The position numbers and the translations under genes were made by a program. From Gadus chalcogrammus (taxonomy: Eukaryota; Chordata; Actinopteri; Gadiformes; Gadidae), in the NCBI RefSeq assembly GCF_026213295.1, contig NC_079420.1, positions 19,144,276-19,208,275 on the forward strand: a stretch of 64,000 bases of DNA, given 5' to 3'. Under the pieces are notes generated by a model that saw only the letters and a list, made by a program, of their open reading frames with translations, was not told where the DNA came from and did not search any database. Shown piece by piece: positions 21,496 through 51,080 of the stretch (positions within the stretch are counted from its first letter, which is position 1; every line of letters starts with the position of its first letter).

Positions 21496-23454
21496 AATAT
21501 GAGGAGAACTGGCACTCGCGGGTTAGTTCCGGTTTTCTGGACTGGTTGCAGTAATAATCTTTGACCACGCGGGGCGCTCGTAGGCGAGTCCAGAATGAAT
21601 GGGAGCCAACGGGGTTTTATCCTCAGAATCCACTTTTCTCACGATGTAATTTTTTGTCAAGTAATTTGAAAGTTTCTATCAAAGGGTGGGGCTAAGATAA
21701 TAAACTCAGCTGAATATTGCATTTTTTAAGGTCACGTATCTGTTCTAAAAAGGCGTTAAAAACATGCGATGACGTCACACACTGTAATACTGTCAGAGGT
21801 ACTGCTTTACGGCAGTTTCTAAAGCACTTCCCTTTTCCCGCAACGATTATGAGCCATTTCTTTCTCCTAAAATATAAACCTGGATTAGAATCATAATTTT
21901 AAGACTGCATCAATTTAGTTTACATCAGTAAACAATCTGCTAGAGAGCAGTGTTCTGTTGTTCTCCTCATGCCTCTTCCTTTCTTGATCTCTACAGTCGG
22001 ACCTTGATGCTGTGACAACGGACAAGTCTTCTTCCTCTGTCCTTTTCCCCTGCCTCTGTTCAGTATGTTCAGTGTTGTTAAATCATTTCTCTTTTTTTTT
22101 ATTAGTTACTGTTCTTATTGTGTTCTTGTTAGTGTGATGTTTGAATAAACTTGCCTGTTGCAATGTTGGTATGTTTGTATAATTACTGTTATACAACTGT
22201 TACTGTTTCAATGTGACCCAGACCATATTTCTCATTTAACAAACATGTGTAGCTTATAATGTGTTGCATGGCAGAGCAATTATATTCAATGGCTTAAAAC
22301 AAACCCATCTGTAAAGATCAGTGAATGCATAGAAATCAATGACAAGTGGTGTAGATGGTTTTCCCTCTGTGCAAGGTCATTAGCCTAGCGCGCAACTTGA
22401 ATAAGCCACGATATTACCCGGGCTCCAGCGCCACTTTCCTTACCAGGTGAAGCCTCAGGTAGCCTAGGACCATTCATACAGGAGCAAGCAAGAACGTTAC
22501 CTTTTTCTGTCCTTGGGAAACGAAAAGACGGACAATCCGTTTCCACTGTAAGTGCAGTTTATCATTGCACATTTACGAGGCATTTCTTTTTTAAACTATC
22601 TTTATTTTCGAAAAATAGACAATGACAGATTAAATGATATTGAGCGGGATATTGACTGTATTATTTAAGGTGGTCATAACCGTACCTACCATGTATATAA
22701 CACATTGAACATTGAACACAAGAAATTGAAGAAATTCCATTTATGCCCATGTACTTTCACCATACCTTTTTTGACTAATGTACGGCCAACAATGTTTCTA
22801 ATGTGAAGCTTCAGCTTGACGCTCCGTTTTCCCTTCTTCGCATACCTCATCCACTATCCACGATAATAATCCACCGGACCACGACGTGATGTTTTTAAAG
22901 GGTTTACTTGTCCAACGCAAAATACAAAAAACAATCCTTTTCCACAATGAGGTTCTTATTAGAGGTATGAGAACGAGAGAGAAATTGAGAGAGGTTATCT
23001 AAAAAATAAAAGGGCCTGCAGGAAAATATAAATACAGTACGCAAAAATTGAGTTAACACGTTTCTGAATGCTCTTCAGCTTCAGATGCCGTCAAGAGGGT
23101 TCTCTGGTCGTAATCAGTCGCAAGTCCGTCCCTGACCAATCAGCGTTCATTAGCAGAATGCTAGCGTGTATGGCCAACAACGGCCCAAACTGTAAGAAAT
23201 CGAAAGGACATAAGTACTCACTCATTTGACTTTTGAACCATAATCTATATTGAACTTGCGGAATCTGCAATAAAATTTGCGATATTTCAACGACAAGCAG
23301 GTGAAAGAGGCATAATTAGCCGTTTAGCCCCATAGACTCCCATTCAATCTGGACTCGCCCGCGATCACCCCCAGTGGATGTCTCATGGAACTACAACCAA
23401 AATCGGTACAATGGGGCGTATAGGGAGTGCCCAGGCTCTTCGTAGACGGGCTCT
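21496..23454. mobile_element. putative large non-autonomous element with about 115-bp imperfect inverted ends
   Basis: The left end (from about 21505) and the right end read inward (from about 23440) share GGCACTC, a GTTCC/CCGxTTTT block and GGCGAGTCCAGA.TGAATGG in the same order. It is bracketed by an identical 20-bp sequence ending in GCAGAGAATGTCT (21476-21495 and 23455-23474). No reading frame of note lies inside. The family is unknown; the bracket may be a long target duplication or a product of later tandem duplication. Confidence 0.5.
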
Positions 23455-23501
23455 GGTAATAGCAGAGAATGTCTATGATACGTAGACGGGCTCTGGTAAT
23501 A
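23437..23501. repeat. 43-bp tandem duplication
   Basis: 'cgtagacgggctctggtaat' occurs at 23441 and again at 23481, separated by the 'agcagagaatgtct' motif, immediately before the chst8-like duplicate. Confidence 0.7.
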
Positions 23502-23700
23502 GGTCCATGGCTCAGGTTGGGTCGTGGCCCCGGTCCCCATCTCCCTCTGCTGGATGGCCTGTGTCAAAATCCAAAATGGAATGGACAAATGACTACAGCA
23601 GCCCAAACGATCGTAAATGCTTTGCTTTGTCAAAACGGCTATAATCCCAATATATCCATGATTCATTTCACTAGCAAGACTGGTACCAGATAGTATAAAT
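23500..23700 (-). pseudogene. diverged copy of the chst8 intron/exon boundary
   Basis: This stretch matches 63025-63320 in the same orientation: 'ccctctgctggatggcctgt', 'gaatggacaaatg' and a distal 'ctttgtcaaaac'/'atgcatgat'-type region. On the minus strand the piece of exon reads FDTGHPAEGD followed by a stop. It is either a stray partial duplication of chst8 or a copy of a repeat that also contributes to that exon. Confidence 0.55.
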
Positions 23701-26601
<2,901 letters not shown>

Positions 26602-29600
26602 CTACGCAGCCACTTTACTGTCCTTCTGGAACAGAAACACACCGGGGGTTACCAACATGCAGAGCCATCGGGCCATCGCTTTAGCAGGCAAGAGCCTGGA
26701 CCTTTTTTGCCGTTTTATTTAGCGTACTGATAACTTCATTCGTGAGGCTGAATCCAGTTCCGTCCCTCATCAGAGATCAGGACACAATACCTAGTCGAGG
26801 AGAACGGCTAACACGTTACTCATCAGAGATCAGGACACAATACCTAGTCGAGGAGAACGGCTAACACGTTACTCATCAGAGATCAGGACACAATACCTAG
26901 TCGAGGAGGACGGCTAACACGTTACTCATCAGAGATCAGGACACAATACCTAGTCGAGGAGAACGGCTAACACGTGACCTAGTCGAGGAGAACGGCTAAC
27001 ACGTGACCTAGTCGAGGAGAACGGCTAACACGTGACCTAGTCGAGGAGAACGGCTAACACGTGACCTAGTCGAGGAGAACGGCTAACACGTTACCTAGTC
27101 GAGGAGAACGGCTAACACGTTACCTAGTCGAGGAGAACGGCTAACACGTTACCTAGTCGAGGAGAACGGCTAACACGTTACCTAGTCGAGGAGAACGGCT
27201 AACACGTTACCTAGTCGAGGAGAACGGCTAACACGTTACCCTGAATTCCGGGAGGTCTCCAAACTCCCGTCCCCCCTGGCTGCCTCTGTAAAGTCCCCTG
27301 TATCCTCCTCCGTGGGGAGGTCCGAAAGACCCCCGGCTGGCCGAGCGGCCCCTGCCCCCGCGGAATCCCATGCCGCCGCCGCCGCCGCCGCCGCGGCCCC
27401 TGTAGCCCCCGCGGCCGCGGTTCGACCGCATGGGGATGCCGAAGGTCTCTGCGTTCATCCGCCTCTCCTCTGCCCAGGTCTGTCGCCGCTCCCTGCAGGA
27501 GAGATGGGATCCAGCGGGGGCTTAGTGATCCTGCTACCACCAGCCTGCTATTGGGAAATTGCTAAGCAGTTCGGCCGTCCAGCACGGGCTGATTAGGGAT
27601 GAAGATCTGTTGACTGCTGCCATAACTAAAGCCCGGCTGATATATTGGCGGGCCGTCATATCGGCCGATAGTAGGCATTTTCCAAACTATCGTATCGGCC
27701 GATTTATTAATATATTATTTTTTATTGTTTTTTTTATTTTGGTTATTGTGTTTTTGTTCAAAGGACTTTGAGTTTCATATCTTAAGTTTGTATTTTTATA
27801 CATTTTATTTATCAGAACTTTAACAAATTTTGATTTGGAATTTTCTGTTGTGACAATAAAACAATAAAATAGCCACAACCAAAGCTCTAGGATGAAACCG
27901 TACCTTGGAAAAACAGAAATGCCCGATTTCTCGTTCGCCTTTCTGTAAAAGTGATAAAGATATATAAGTAGAAACATATTTACAGGTCAATCACTTTACA
28001 AAATTGTTCAATTAATTGTTACATGAACCTGAAGCTCGGCTACCATTTGTCATCCTACAATGCAAATTCACCTGGTAATACCAGTATCATGACAATGTAA
28101 CATGGTAGTCACCACTAAGTGCCAGCGGCTCAACTCCATAAACTATAAAAACAATGTGAAGGATCAGAAGATCGATACCAATAACGGAGCTGTCACGTTA
28201 AAATTGTACCGGGGGCGAAAATTGTACCGGCCTACGTCATCGTTTGTTTACATCCTGACAACCTGCCCGGCAATAGACGACGCGATGCAGAAAACATGTT
28301 TCCAAACGACGAAATAACATAATACAGATAGCGGATCGCTATCTGTATTATGATAGATAGTGATAACACTTGTTTTTACTTTATATTTGTATTGTATTTA
28401 ATTGTTTAATCGAAACAATAAAAAAAATTGCCCGCGAAACGGGCGATCGCGTCAAATGACAAATGTTTTGCCCGCGAAACGGGCGATCGCGTCAAATGAC
28501 GTAGGAGGGTTCTTGAAACATAATACAGATAACGGATCGCTAGAAAACACTTGCTTTTACTTTATATTTGTATTGTATTGAATTGTTTAATCGAATTTAG
28601 CTAGTAAACTGAGTGTTTTAAGCAGGTTTCATAGTCTAGAATGTTCAAGAACCTTCCTACGTGATTTGACGCGTCATTTGACGCGATCGCCCGTTTCGCG
28701 GGCAATTTTCTTTATTGTTTCGATTAAACAATTAAATACAATACAAATATAAAGTAAAAACAAGTGTTATCGCTATCGATCATAATTCAGATAGCGATCC
28801 GCTATCTGTATTATGTTATTTCGTCGTTTGGAAACATGTTTTCTGCATCGCGTCGTCTGTTGCAGGGCAGGTTGTCAGGTTGTCAGGATGTCAGGATGTA
28901 AACAAAAGATGACGTAGGCCGGTACAATTTTCGCCCCCGGTACAATTTTAACGTGACAGAGCCCTAAATATACCGGTGGCTGCATGTCTGGTGTGGTGTG
29001 TACCTGGTGTCGTCACAGGAGATGTTGTCGAAGAAAGACTTGGTCTTGTCATAGTAACAGTTGGGTCCCAGTGGATCCCCCTCTTCCTCGGCAGGACCCT
29101 CGGTGGTTTGGGGCTCCAAACCAGAGTCTGGCTTTTCCTCTCCGTTCACCGCCTTTTCCGTCTTGACGACCTTATCGTCTGGGCGACACGACAGCAGCAT
29201 AAATCACTTCTTAATGGTCAGCGGGATCCCACAAGGGAATGTACAAGCTGATAGGGCTGTGCGATATGGGAAAAAATTAATATCCCCGATACATTTTCTC
29301 CATTTCACGATATACAATATATATCTACATATTTTGAAATCTCCTTTAAAGGACCCCATGAAATCGCACTTTTAACCTTTACTGTTTTCACTACAATCCC
29401 TGTAGACTATATACCATTCTTGGTTAACTTCCCAGGTGGTTTCCATCAAAACATTTTATATTTTCATGTTAGTGATTAATCACATTAATAGGCTTATAAG
29501 CATTAAGGCTTATATATTAAAAATATTTGACACAAATAACTAATTTAGGCAGTATTTCCTTTATATGTAGGCCATTTTAATGAATTAAACTCAAATATTG

Positions 29601-32600
29601 TAAACTCATTTTGATACAATGCGTTCGATATTTTTGAGCCCATTGAATTTATTTAGGAATTGTAGGTGTGCTTCCCTCTACCCCCAGCGCCTTGCAGGGG
29701 TCGACAGATAACTCCTCTCCCCAACAAACCACGCAGACACGTCCCAGTTAACTATTTATGGTTGCTTGAAGTAGGGTAAAACATTGATGTTTTCCGAGGC
29801 CAACTTAAAGCTAGAAAAGTAGCATAAGACGACTGAGCACCTTGTATTCCGATTGTGTGTGTAACTGTTATGGAGCGTGCAGCTGGTAACCTTGGCGACA
29901 TCAGATCAGGCAAGACGTTACAAGCATTGGTGTGTTTTGCTGCACGTCCTCCTCTCGATATCCAAAAAACTGCCAGATCACTGATCCCTTATTAGTTATT
30001 TTAGGAACCAGCAGTTCGTCCGCTTCCATGTTTCAATTGTGGATTGAATTGGTTAGGATACACTGCATCTACACTGAGCCGGCCGGTGCTGCAAACCATA
30101 AGAAACTTGAAAATGAGTTCCCTCCCTTCCGCACCTAGATGTCGCGTGGGATTGGTTGGTGAATGTGTGACGCAAGTGTTTTCTTTACCCCTCACTCACG
30201 TTACTGCGGGAGGGAGAAAGCCACTGGAGAATGTTTTGAACACGAAACCAAGGCAAGTCTCGCCTGCCGCTTGAAAAAACCCAGGTGACCGTAAAATACT
30301 CGATACTTACGAAATGATAATTTCATGTATCGCACACAGCTATTTCGGAGATGTATCGAATATATTCGATATATCTTGCACAGCCCTACAATCAACCATG
30401 CAAAAGCAGACCCCTTTGAGAACCACTGTGAGAGTAATTTGTATCTCAGAGATTTGTGTAGCCCCCCCATCGAGCTTCTATGGCCTTGGAAGGGCCGGCC
30501 TGCTGATCTCAATAAGACTTCTGAAATCCATATCCCATTATGGATTGTGACATGTACATGTATACATTAGAAAAGTATTTGCTATTCATCTGTGCTTATA
30601 ATAGCATGACAGATTAGGGCTTATGACAGGTTGGTGGGTTACCATTCTGCCATATCGCATCAGTTGACCCCCACCTATCAAATTCTTAGAATCAAATATC
30701 TTAAGTGCCTGTGACAGCTGTGTAGTACCTTTCAGCTTGAGCTTGCTCTGGAACTCTCTGTCGATCTCCTCCTTGTTGAATTGGGCATTGGCGCTCTCAA
30801 AGTCAAAGTCTTTCTCAAACTTCACCGGCCCGTCCCGGCGCACGTTGAAGCGCCCCCGACCCCGGTGACCGCCCCCTCGCCCGCGGCGGTTGGGTGGGGG
30901 CCCTGCAGCTGCTGCGCAAGGGCAAAAAACATTGTTGTTAAGATGTCAAATTACAATTGATAGCATTATAAAACAATTGTATGAATTGGTTGAATCCGCT
31001 TCAGTAAGGTCAGTAAGCCACAGCTCCAGGTGCTTCATTTAAAAACTAAACAAAGGTAGAATGGCAATGGTATGATTTTCACTAAATTAAATAGTGAGTA
31101 CTATCTCCTGCAGTTAAACCTCCTATATGGTTAACCTGTGAAAGGATTTCTGCTCAGGTTAAAAAAATAAAATAATATATAATAATATAATATATAATAT
31201 GATAATAGTCACTGGGAAAAGCCCTGCACTGGACTACCACAAGGCCCGAGCCTCCTACCGTCAGACGCTTGCCTCTTTACCTTTCAAGTGAACTTTGAGA
31301 CAGCTTATATCCGGTTCCTTTCCTGACATGTAGAGTGCGGCCGTGATGCATTCATGTTTGAGCAGGTGTACACCGAGCAGAGGCCTCACCTGACGAGTTA
31401 AAGAAAGAGTGGAACGGCCCTGCGGTGGGAGCTCTATCTAGAGCAGCGTTGTGCGCTGCTGAGGCGGGGTGGGGCGCGGGCCAGCCCTGGCTGCTGCGGA
31501 CTCCCCTGACAGGCTCACCCCGCCTTGGGTCCAGGCGTTCCTGGTGCGGGGCCTTCTGCGTGCCATGGTTGGCCATGGTGGGCGCCGTGCGGCCGTGGGC
31601 CGGGCTCCTGAGGGCCAGGCCGGGGGCGGGCAGCATTGTAGTGGAGGAGGAGGAGGTGGGGGCTGAGGAGGTGGTCTGCACGGCCTGCTCTAGCGTGGGG
31701 CTCTTCCTCAGGGGGTCCAGATTGGGGCTGCTACGGCCTGGAGGAGAACAAGAACTAAAACATGAGCGGGGGTGCTCAAAATACTGTTCAAATTAAGGGA
31801 TTTTAGCACCAATATCGGTTGAGACAGGCGTTGTCTGTGTGGGCAGTCGGCTTCGAGAACACATCACGACAGCCCTACTGACTCTTACCGACGCCAACAG
31901 CGCCGAACTGTGGGGAGACCAAGGCGCCGCTGCTGAACTGGTTGTAGGAAGGCGCGGGGGCCCTGTTGAAGAGGCCATAGGAGCCGGCGGACTGGAACGG
32001 GGCAGAGGCAGTGGCTGGAGCAGGCGGTGGAGCAGAGCCCAAGGAAGACTACAGAGAGAACCAGAATTACCTAGCCATCTGAACCTTACCATGTCTTATG
32101 ACTCAGAGTTATCTGAATTTAATTGATTTAAAATGTGCTGCAGGCAAGAGTTACCAAAGAGAAAACATCCCCTCCCTCTAAACATTTCTCTGTTATTGAG
32201 AATTGTTCCATTTCTCACACCTAGTTTTGACAGGCAAGATTTATTCCCCAAACCAACCATTGAAAGAATCGTAATTCATACAGAGGCAGACGGATAATAT
32301 TCTCACAGCGCATTTCACTACCAAATAGCCAACGGGTGGTTTGCCGTTTTAAATCTTACCTACAGCACCTTTGAGGTAATAAGACTACAAACCTGGACGA
32401 TGGCTGGGTCCTGCGGAGGAGCACTTGACTTGGGGGGCTCACATACTGTGAGGTCCTTGATGTCACTGCCTCTGAAGATGATGTACTCAAAGATCTCATC
32501 TCGGGGCGGGATAGGCCTATCGGTGGGACGGTCTTCCGTGCCAAAGGAACGAACTATAGAAAAGGACGAACACCACATTTAGAAACGTTAGGCCATACCA

Positions 32601-33346
32601 ACCACAATAATGTTTAGCCGGATATGGACATACCACCAAGTTATGTCTCGTTAAGTCTTATCATATTCTTAAGATAGGTTAGTAAAAACAACTATGACCA
32701 GGGGGTAACTGGTTAACACGTAGTAGAATAGTCTGCTTCGCAGGCAATATAATAGATGGTAAAGGTGGTGGGAATGTGTTTCGAAAGGAGAACAATGTGA
32801 TCAACTTCAACAATACACCTGTGCTCGGCCAACTCCCCTGCGTGGTGACCATGCCTATGTAGACAAGCTGGCTCGGGTTAGCAATGGTTCATAATCCTAG
32901 AAGTATAAAAGCTAAATACTTTAGCTTGTAACCCATATATAAACATGCAGGGTAGCAGTTGCATTCTTTTTTGAACCCCTTCAAAAAAGTAGATTGACAC
33001 ATGGATTGTGAACCAACCGTGGCTGTTCGCAAACTACAATACCTGTCACTTCCAACTTATTACTGACGCGAAATTAACCCTATGTGCCCCAGACAGCTTA
33101 TCCTGCATGTCTGGCACAACAACGGATGCATAGCCGTATTTAGAAAGCCGATTACATATTGGCGGTGTTCAATGCTAGTCGACTAACGTAAGCAGGGAAT
33201 ATCTCAACGTGAGTCCATGAGCTACCTCTCGCCAGTGCGACTGTGGAGTTCTCAGTATCGATGGTGTACAGAATCCCTTCGTAGCGGATCTCGGCCTTCG
33301 ACACCAGGCTGATTTTGCTGCCAAGATAAGGCGTTCCTCCGCTCAT
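26602..33346 (-). CDS. lsm14a: LSM14A (RAP55), mRNA-granule / translational repressor protein
   Basis: Exons: 33226-33346, 32393-32553, 31889-32048, 31390-31737, 30729-30911, 29004-29178, 27240-27492, 26602-26625. All introns are GT..AG, frame continuous, 474 residues. An N-terminal Lsm domain (about 1-80, starting [20 protein letters not shown]) precedes a Ser/Pro-rich middle with [13 protein letters not shown]. The FDF box follows (about 295-318, [19 protein letters not shown]), then the FFD box ([13 protein letters not shown]), the TFG box ([16 protein letters not shown]), RGG repeats and the conserved end KDSKVAA. LSM14A acts in P-bodies with DDX6 and 4E-T in translational repression, and is also described as a nucleic-acid sensor. 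The [10 protein letters not shown] and RGG regions favour LSM14A over LSM14B. Introns hold a minisatellite, a foldback element and a hAT-like MITE. Confidence 0.95.
26766..27238. repeat. 29-bp / 53-bp minisatellite abutting the lsm14a exon 7 splice donor
   Basis: Three 53-bp units (26766, 26819, 26872) each contain the 29-bp core plus a 24-bp extra part beginning CTCATCAGAGATCAGG. Then follow ten tandem 29-bp cores from 26949 to 27238, starting CCTAGTCGAGG. The last core ends one base inside the intron of lsm14a exon 7, so that on the coding strand each unit junction reads TAG then GTAACG (or GTCACG in four units), a copy of the true donor AGG|GTAACG. Confidence 0.95.
27585..27730. mobile_element. 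MITE fragment rich in TATCGGCCGA
   Basis: 'atatcggccgata' and 'cgtatcggccgattta' motifs are typical of a fish DNA-transposon end family. One-sided and short. Confidence 0.35.
28191..28958. mobile_element. foldback element: 768 bp with about 320-bp inverted arms, in lsm14a intron 6
   Basis: The left arm begins TGTCACGTTAAAATTGTACC and the right arm ends with its exact complement. The match continues through GTACCGGCCTACGTCAT, the GTTTCCAAACGACGAAATAA block and the CCCGCGAAACGGGCGATCGC block, with a short unpaired centre near 28560-28640. GAGC flanks both ends (28187-28190 and 28959-28962). A 40-bp direct duplication lies in the left arm. No coding capacity. Superfamily not assigned. Confidence 0.88.
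29252..30388. mobile_element. hAT-like MITE in lsm14a intron 5
   Basis: Ends TAGGGCTGTGCGATAT and, read inward from the right, TAGGGCTGTGCAAGAT. Both are followed by 'cgata' motifs. The flanking octamers (CAAGCTGA, CAATCAAC) agree only partly, so the target duplication has decayed or the borders are off by a few bases. No transposase. Confidence 0.75.
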
Positions 33347-33871
33347 CGTGGCGCTTTATCCGACAGTCTCGCTCAAGAAGAAATTCGACGCCGGTCTCAA
33401 ACCCCGCAACAGAAATCTAAAAATATTGCTCCAACTTTCTCCAATAGCTGCTTCTCCGAGCCCCGATTTTACCACTCCAACATGGCTACCTCATTTTCCA
33501 TCAAATCGTTCTCAGCGCGGGGGTTAATGGGAAATCATAATATCGCGCGTTTACACTCGCGGTCGGATTATAGAGCTACACATACTAGAAAAGACGGTGA
33601 TCTGCTCCATATTCTTTTTGCGGGCAAAAACAAATCATACATTTGTCTACGTCTGTCGAATGCCACATTTTTGAATATCAGGAATGGAAATGATGTAGCT
33701 GTATTATAAGTGTTGATCTAATATAATCATTAAATCATTATTTATCTCTATTTTACCTAATTCCCTTTTTTTCCTTACAGTTGCCGTTTCAATACGTTTG
33801 TCAATACAATCCGAATAGGGAAACAGCTAATGTCAAGAAAAATTAGAGGGTTAGGGTATGACTTGAATGAG

Positions 33872-33875
<4 letters not shown>

Positions 33876-33907
<32 letters not shown>
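33876..33907. repeat. (TA)n microsatellite
   Basis: About 16 TA units in the shared promoter interval. Confidence 0.9.
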
Positions 33908-33910
<3 letters not shown>

Positions 33911-34227
33911 AGTATTTGGCTATGAGCCTATTGAAAAAAAGTATGGGTAATACCTTGATAAATGTTTATTTGAATTATATTATTTTGATCTGTAAATATT
34001 TGTATTTTTATATTAATATCATATCGTATATTTCTTTTTATATCGTGTTTGTGCATTATATCGTGTTTTTCCATTTAGCTTGCTGTATATTTTGCCTATC
34101 TAATCAAATCATTCACACAACGGTCATAACATACACAAAAAGGAACGAATGACTTCCCATTTCGCTAAAAGAATGTGGGTTATTCTATTTGTTGTAATTC
34201 TATAGCCAAAAACAACACCGTTCCTGC

Positions 34228-34237
34228 GCGCATGCGT
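34228..34237. promoter_or_regulatory. NRF1-type binding site
   Basis: GCGCATGCGT, one base from the GCGCATGCGC palindrome bound by NRF1 in many TATA-less promoters, next to the presumed taf4 transcription start. Confidence 0.5.
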
Positions 34238-34278
34238 ACATTCTACTATACGATTTGCACAACGGTCTAGCATCAAAG

Positions 34279-49266
<14,988 letters not shown>

Positions 49267-50545
49267 GGCACCCCAGCCCCCCCACGCCCCGAAGGAGGTG
49301 GACCCCCTCCTCCCCAATCATCCGCAGAAAACTAAAACAACGGGAACCACCCGCCCACCCCGTCAAAACACAGATGCAGTTTTTAAGATATTTTTTTAGA
49401 GATACATTGATTACGTTGGCCTGTGTCCTGGAGCTATGTGTGCACCCCCCCCCCTTCGCCCCCCACCTTTACTTCGACGCCCTCGGTTTGCAATACAACC
49501 CCCCCCCCCTGTATCCTGGGATTGCTTTCAATCGCCCTGTTTTCGGCGCAGCATCAACGCGAGCGGACGCCTGACTGCCCGCCTGCGTCGTATGGGCTGC
49601 AGGTCGGGATGTGGAACGTCTTATTTAAAAGAGTAGCCCCAGTGTGTGTGTGCGGGGGGGGGGGGGGGCGGTGAGAGGACGGAGCCCGGCCTGGTCACAC
49701 CGCTGCTGGTGGTGGTTGGGTGTTGGGGTCGACGTGAGGCCCCCCCCCCCCCCCTGCCCTTTACCTCCAGAGCTGCCTTCGGTCTATGAACTCTCCACCC
49801 GGCAAACCTGATCATGTTTAGCTGGGGGATCCTTCTGTCGGGGGTGCTGTTCTAACCCCCACCACCCAATGGCGGATATTCCTCCACCCTCTCCCCCCTC
49901 ACACCCACCCACCCACCCTCAGGAGGCTATTTTTTTTTTTAAGATTATCATTTTTTTCGCCCGCCCTGGTCAGCTACTTGGTGTGGTCTCCATTTTACGT
50001 CTTTCGTTCCTTTTCTTTTCATGTTAAGTTACTCGGTTTGACTCCTTTTAAGTTGTCTACAGGGTGAACAGAGTGCTGTGATGTGAACGTCGTTTAAAGT
50101 GCTGCCATGTTGTGAGTGTCAGATCTGGATGGCAGTGTTTCCCCGGCAAAGTACATCCACACAGTATTTCGCATTAACAAAAATACACATGATTTTAACT
50201 GCTTGGCAATTCGTCTCTAGATGCATGTAAGTATTTTTATATGTGTGCGTGCGAGCGTTTGTGTGTGTGTGTGCGCGTGTGTGTCTTTATGTAATACACA
50301 AATTCATCTAATCGTTTTCCAGAAAACAGTTCCACATCCCTGACTTTAAAGATGGACACAAACTCACACACACAGTTGGGTAACCCTTTGTTGCAACGAT
50401 TCATGTGACAGTACACCGGGAGCTGGCTCTCTCACGGACAGTGAACTCACTCAGGCTAGTAAACGATGAAAGACTAACAAAACAATAACACAGCTACGGT
50501 CCGAAAGAAGTAAAGTTCCTTCATAACCATCATGTCTTCTCCCTG

Positions 50546-50652
<107 letters not shown>

Positions 50653-51074
50653 CTTAACATGCTATTATAAAACGCTTCAGAACCTCATCACAAATACAAT
50701 CTGTTTAAAAAAATATATTAATTTTGTCTTTGTAAGTTGTATATGAATTCACTTCACAGTGTCGAAAGATTGTTTTTAAATGGGTGTATTTTGGAATAGT
50801 GTACATTGAAAGTTTTAACACTTTAAATGTCTTTTTTTAACTGTAAGAGACATTTGATTTGTATAGCATATAGCTCTAATTGATTACTAAAGATGTGGAG
50901 TGTTTACCTTACTGTCTGTTCACAGCCCGGGGTGCTTCCCCAAGCAACAGAATCACCCATTGGAAGGATACAATTTTTTTGCGACTATTTATATTTCCTA
51001 CATACTGTATTCAAGCCTGACACAATTCAGGCAATGCAATTTTACTATTGTTTGTACCTTTGCAGAAAAATTTA

Positions 51075-51080
51075 AATAAA
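51075..51080 (+). terminator. taf4: polyadenylation signal of taf4
   Basis: AATAAA followed about 25 nt later by a GT-rich stretch (GGCTTGTGTGTCTCTGGTGG), the usual layout of a vertebrate cleavage site. Confidence 0.75.

Larger units (their letters stand above)
33347..34278. promoter_or_regulatory. head-to-head intergenic region / bidirectional promoter of lsm14a and taf4
   Basis: 932 bp separate the two start codons. An NRF1-type palindrome GCGCATGCGT lies at 34228-34237, about 45 bp before the taf4 ATG. A YY1-type ATGGC motif lies at 33481-33485 on the lsm14a side, and a (TA)n run at 33876-33907. There are no TATA boxes at sensible distances. Both genes are housekeeping-type, so a shared TATA-less promoter is a fair inference. 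Confidence 0.55.

Noticed and set aside
26949..27238. 29-bp direct repeats resembling a CRISPR array
   Set aside because: Repeats are head-to-tail without spacers, lie in a vertebrate intron and have no cas genes nearby; this is a minisatellite.
27211..27239. lsm14a ending in RVTC and a stop at the end of exon 7
   Set aside because: A donor precedes it, and an in-phase last exon coding KDSKVAA, the conserved LSM14A C-terminus, lies at 26602-26625. The RVTC form is kept only as a possible decoy isoform.
33482..33709. 75-residue plus-strand frame MATSFSIKSF in the promoter interval
   Set aside because: No similarity that I recognise, and it overlaps the expected lsm14a 5' UTR in antisense.
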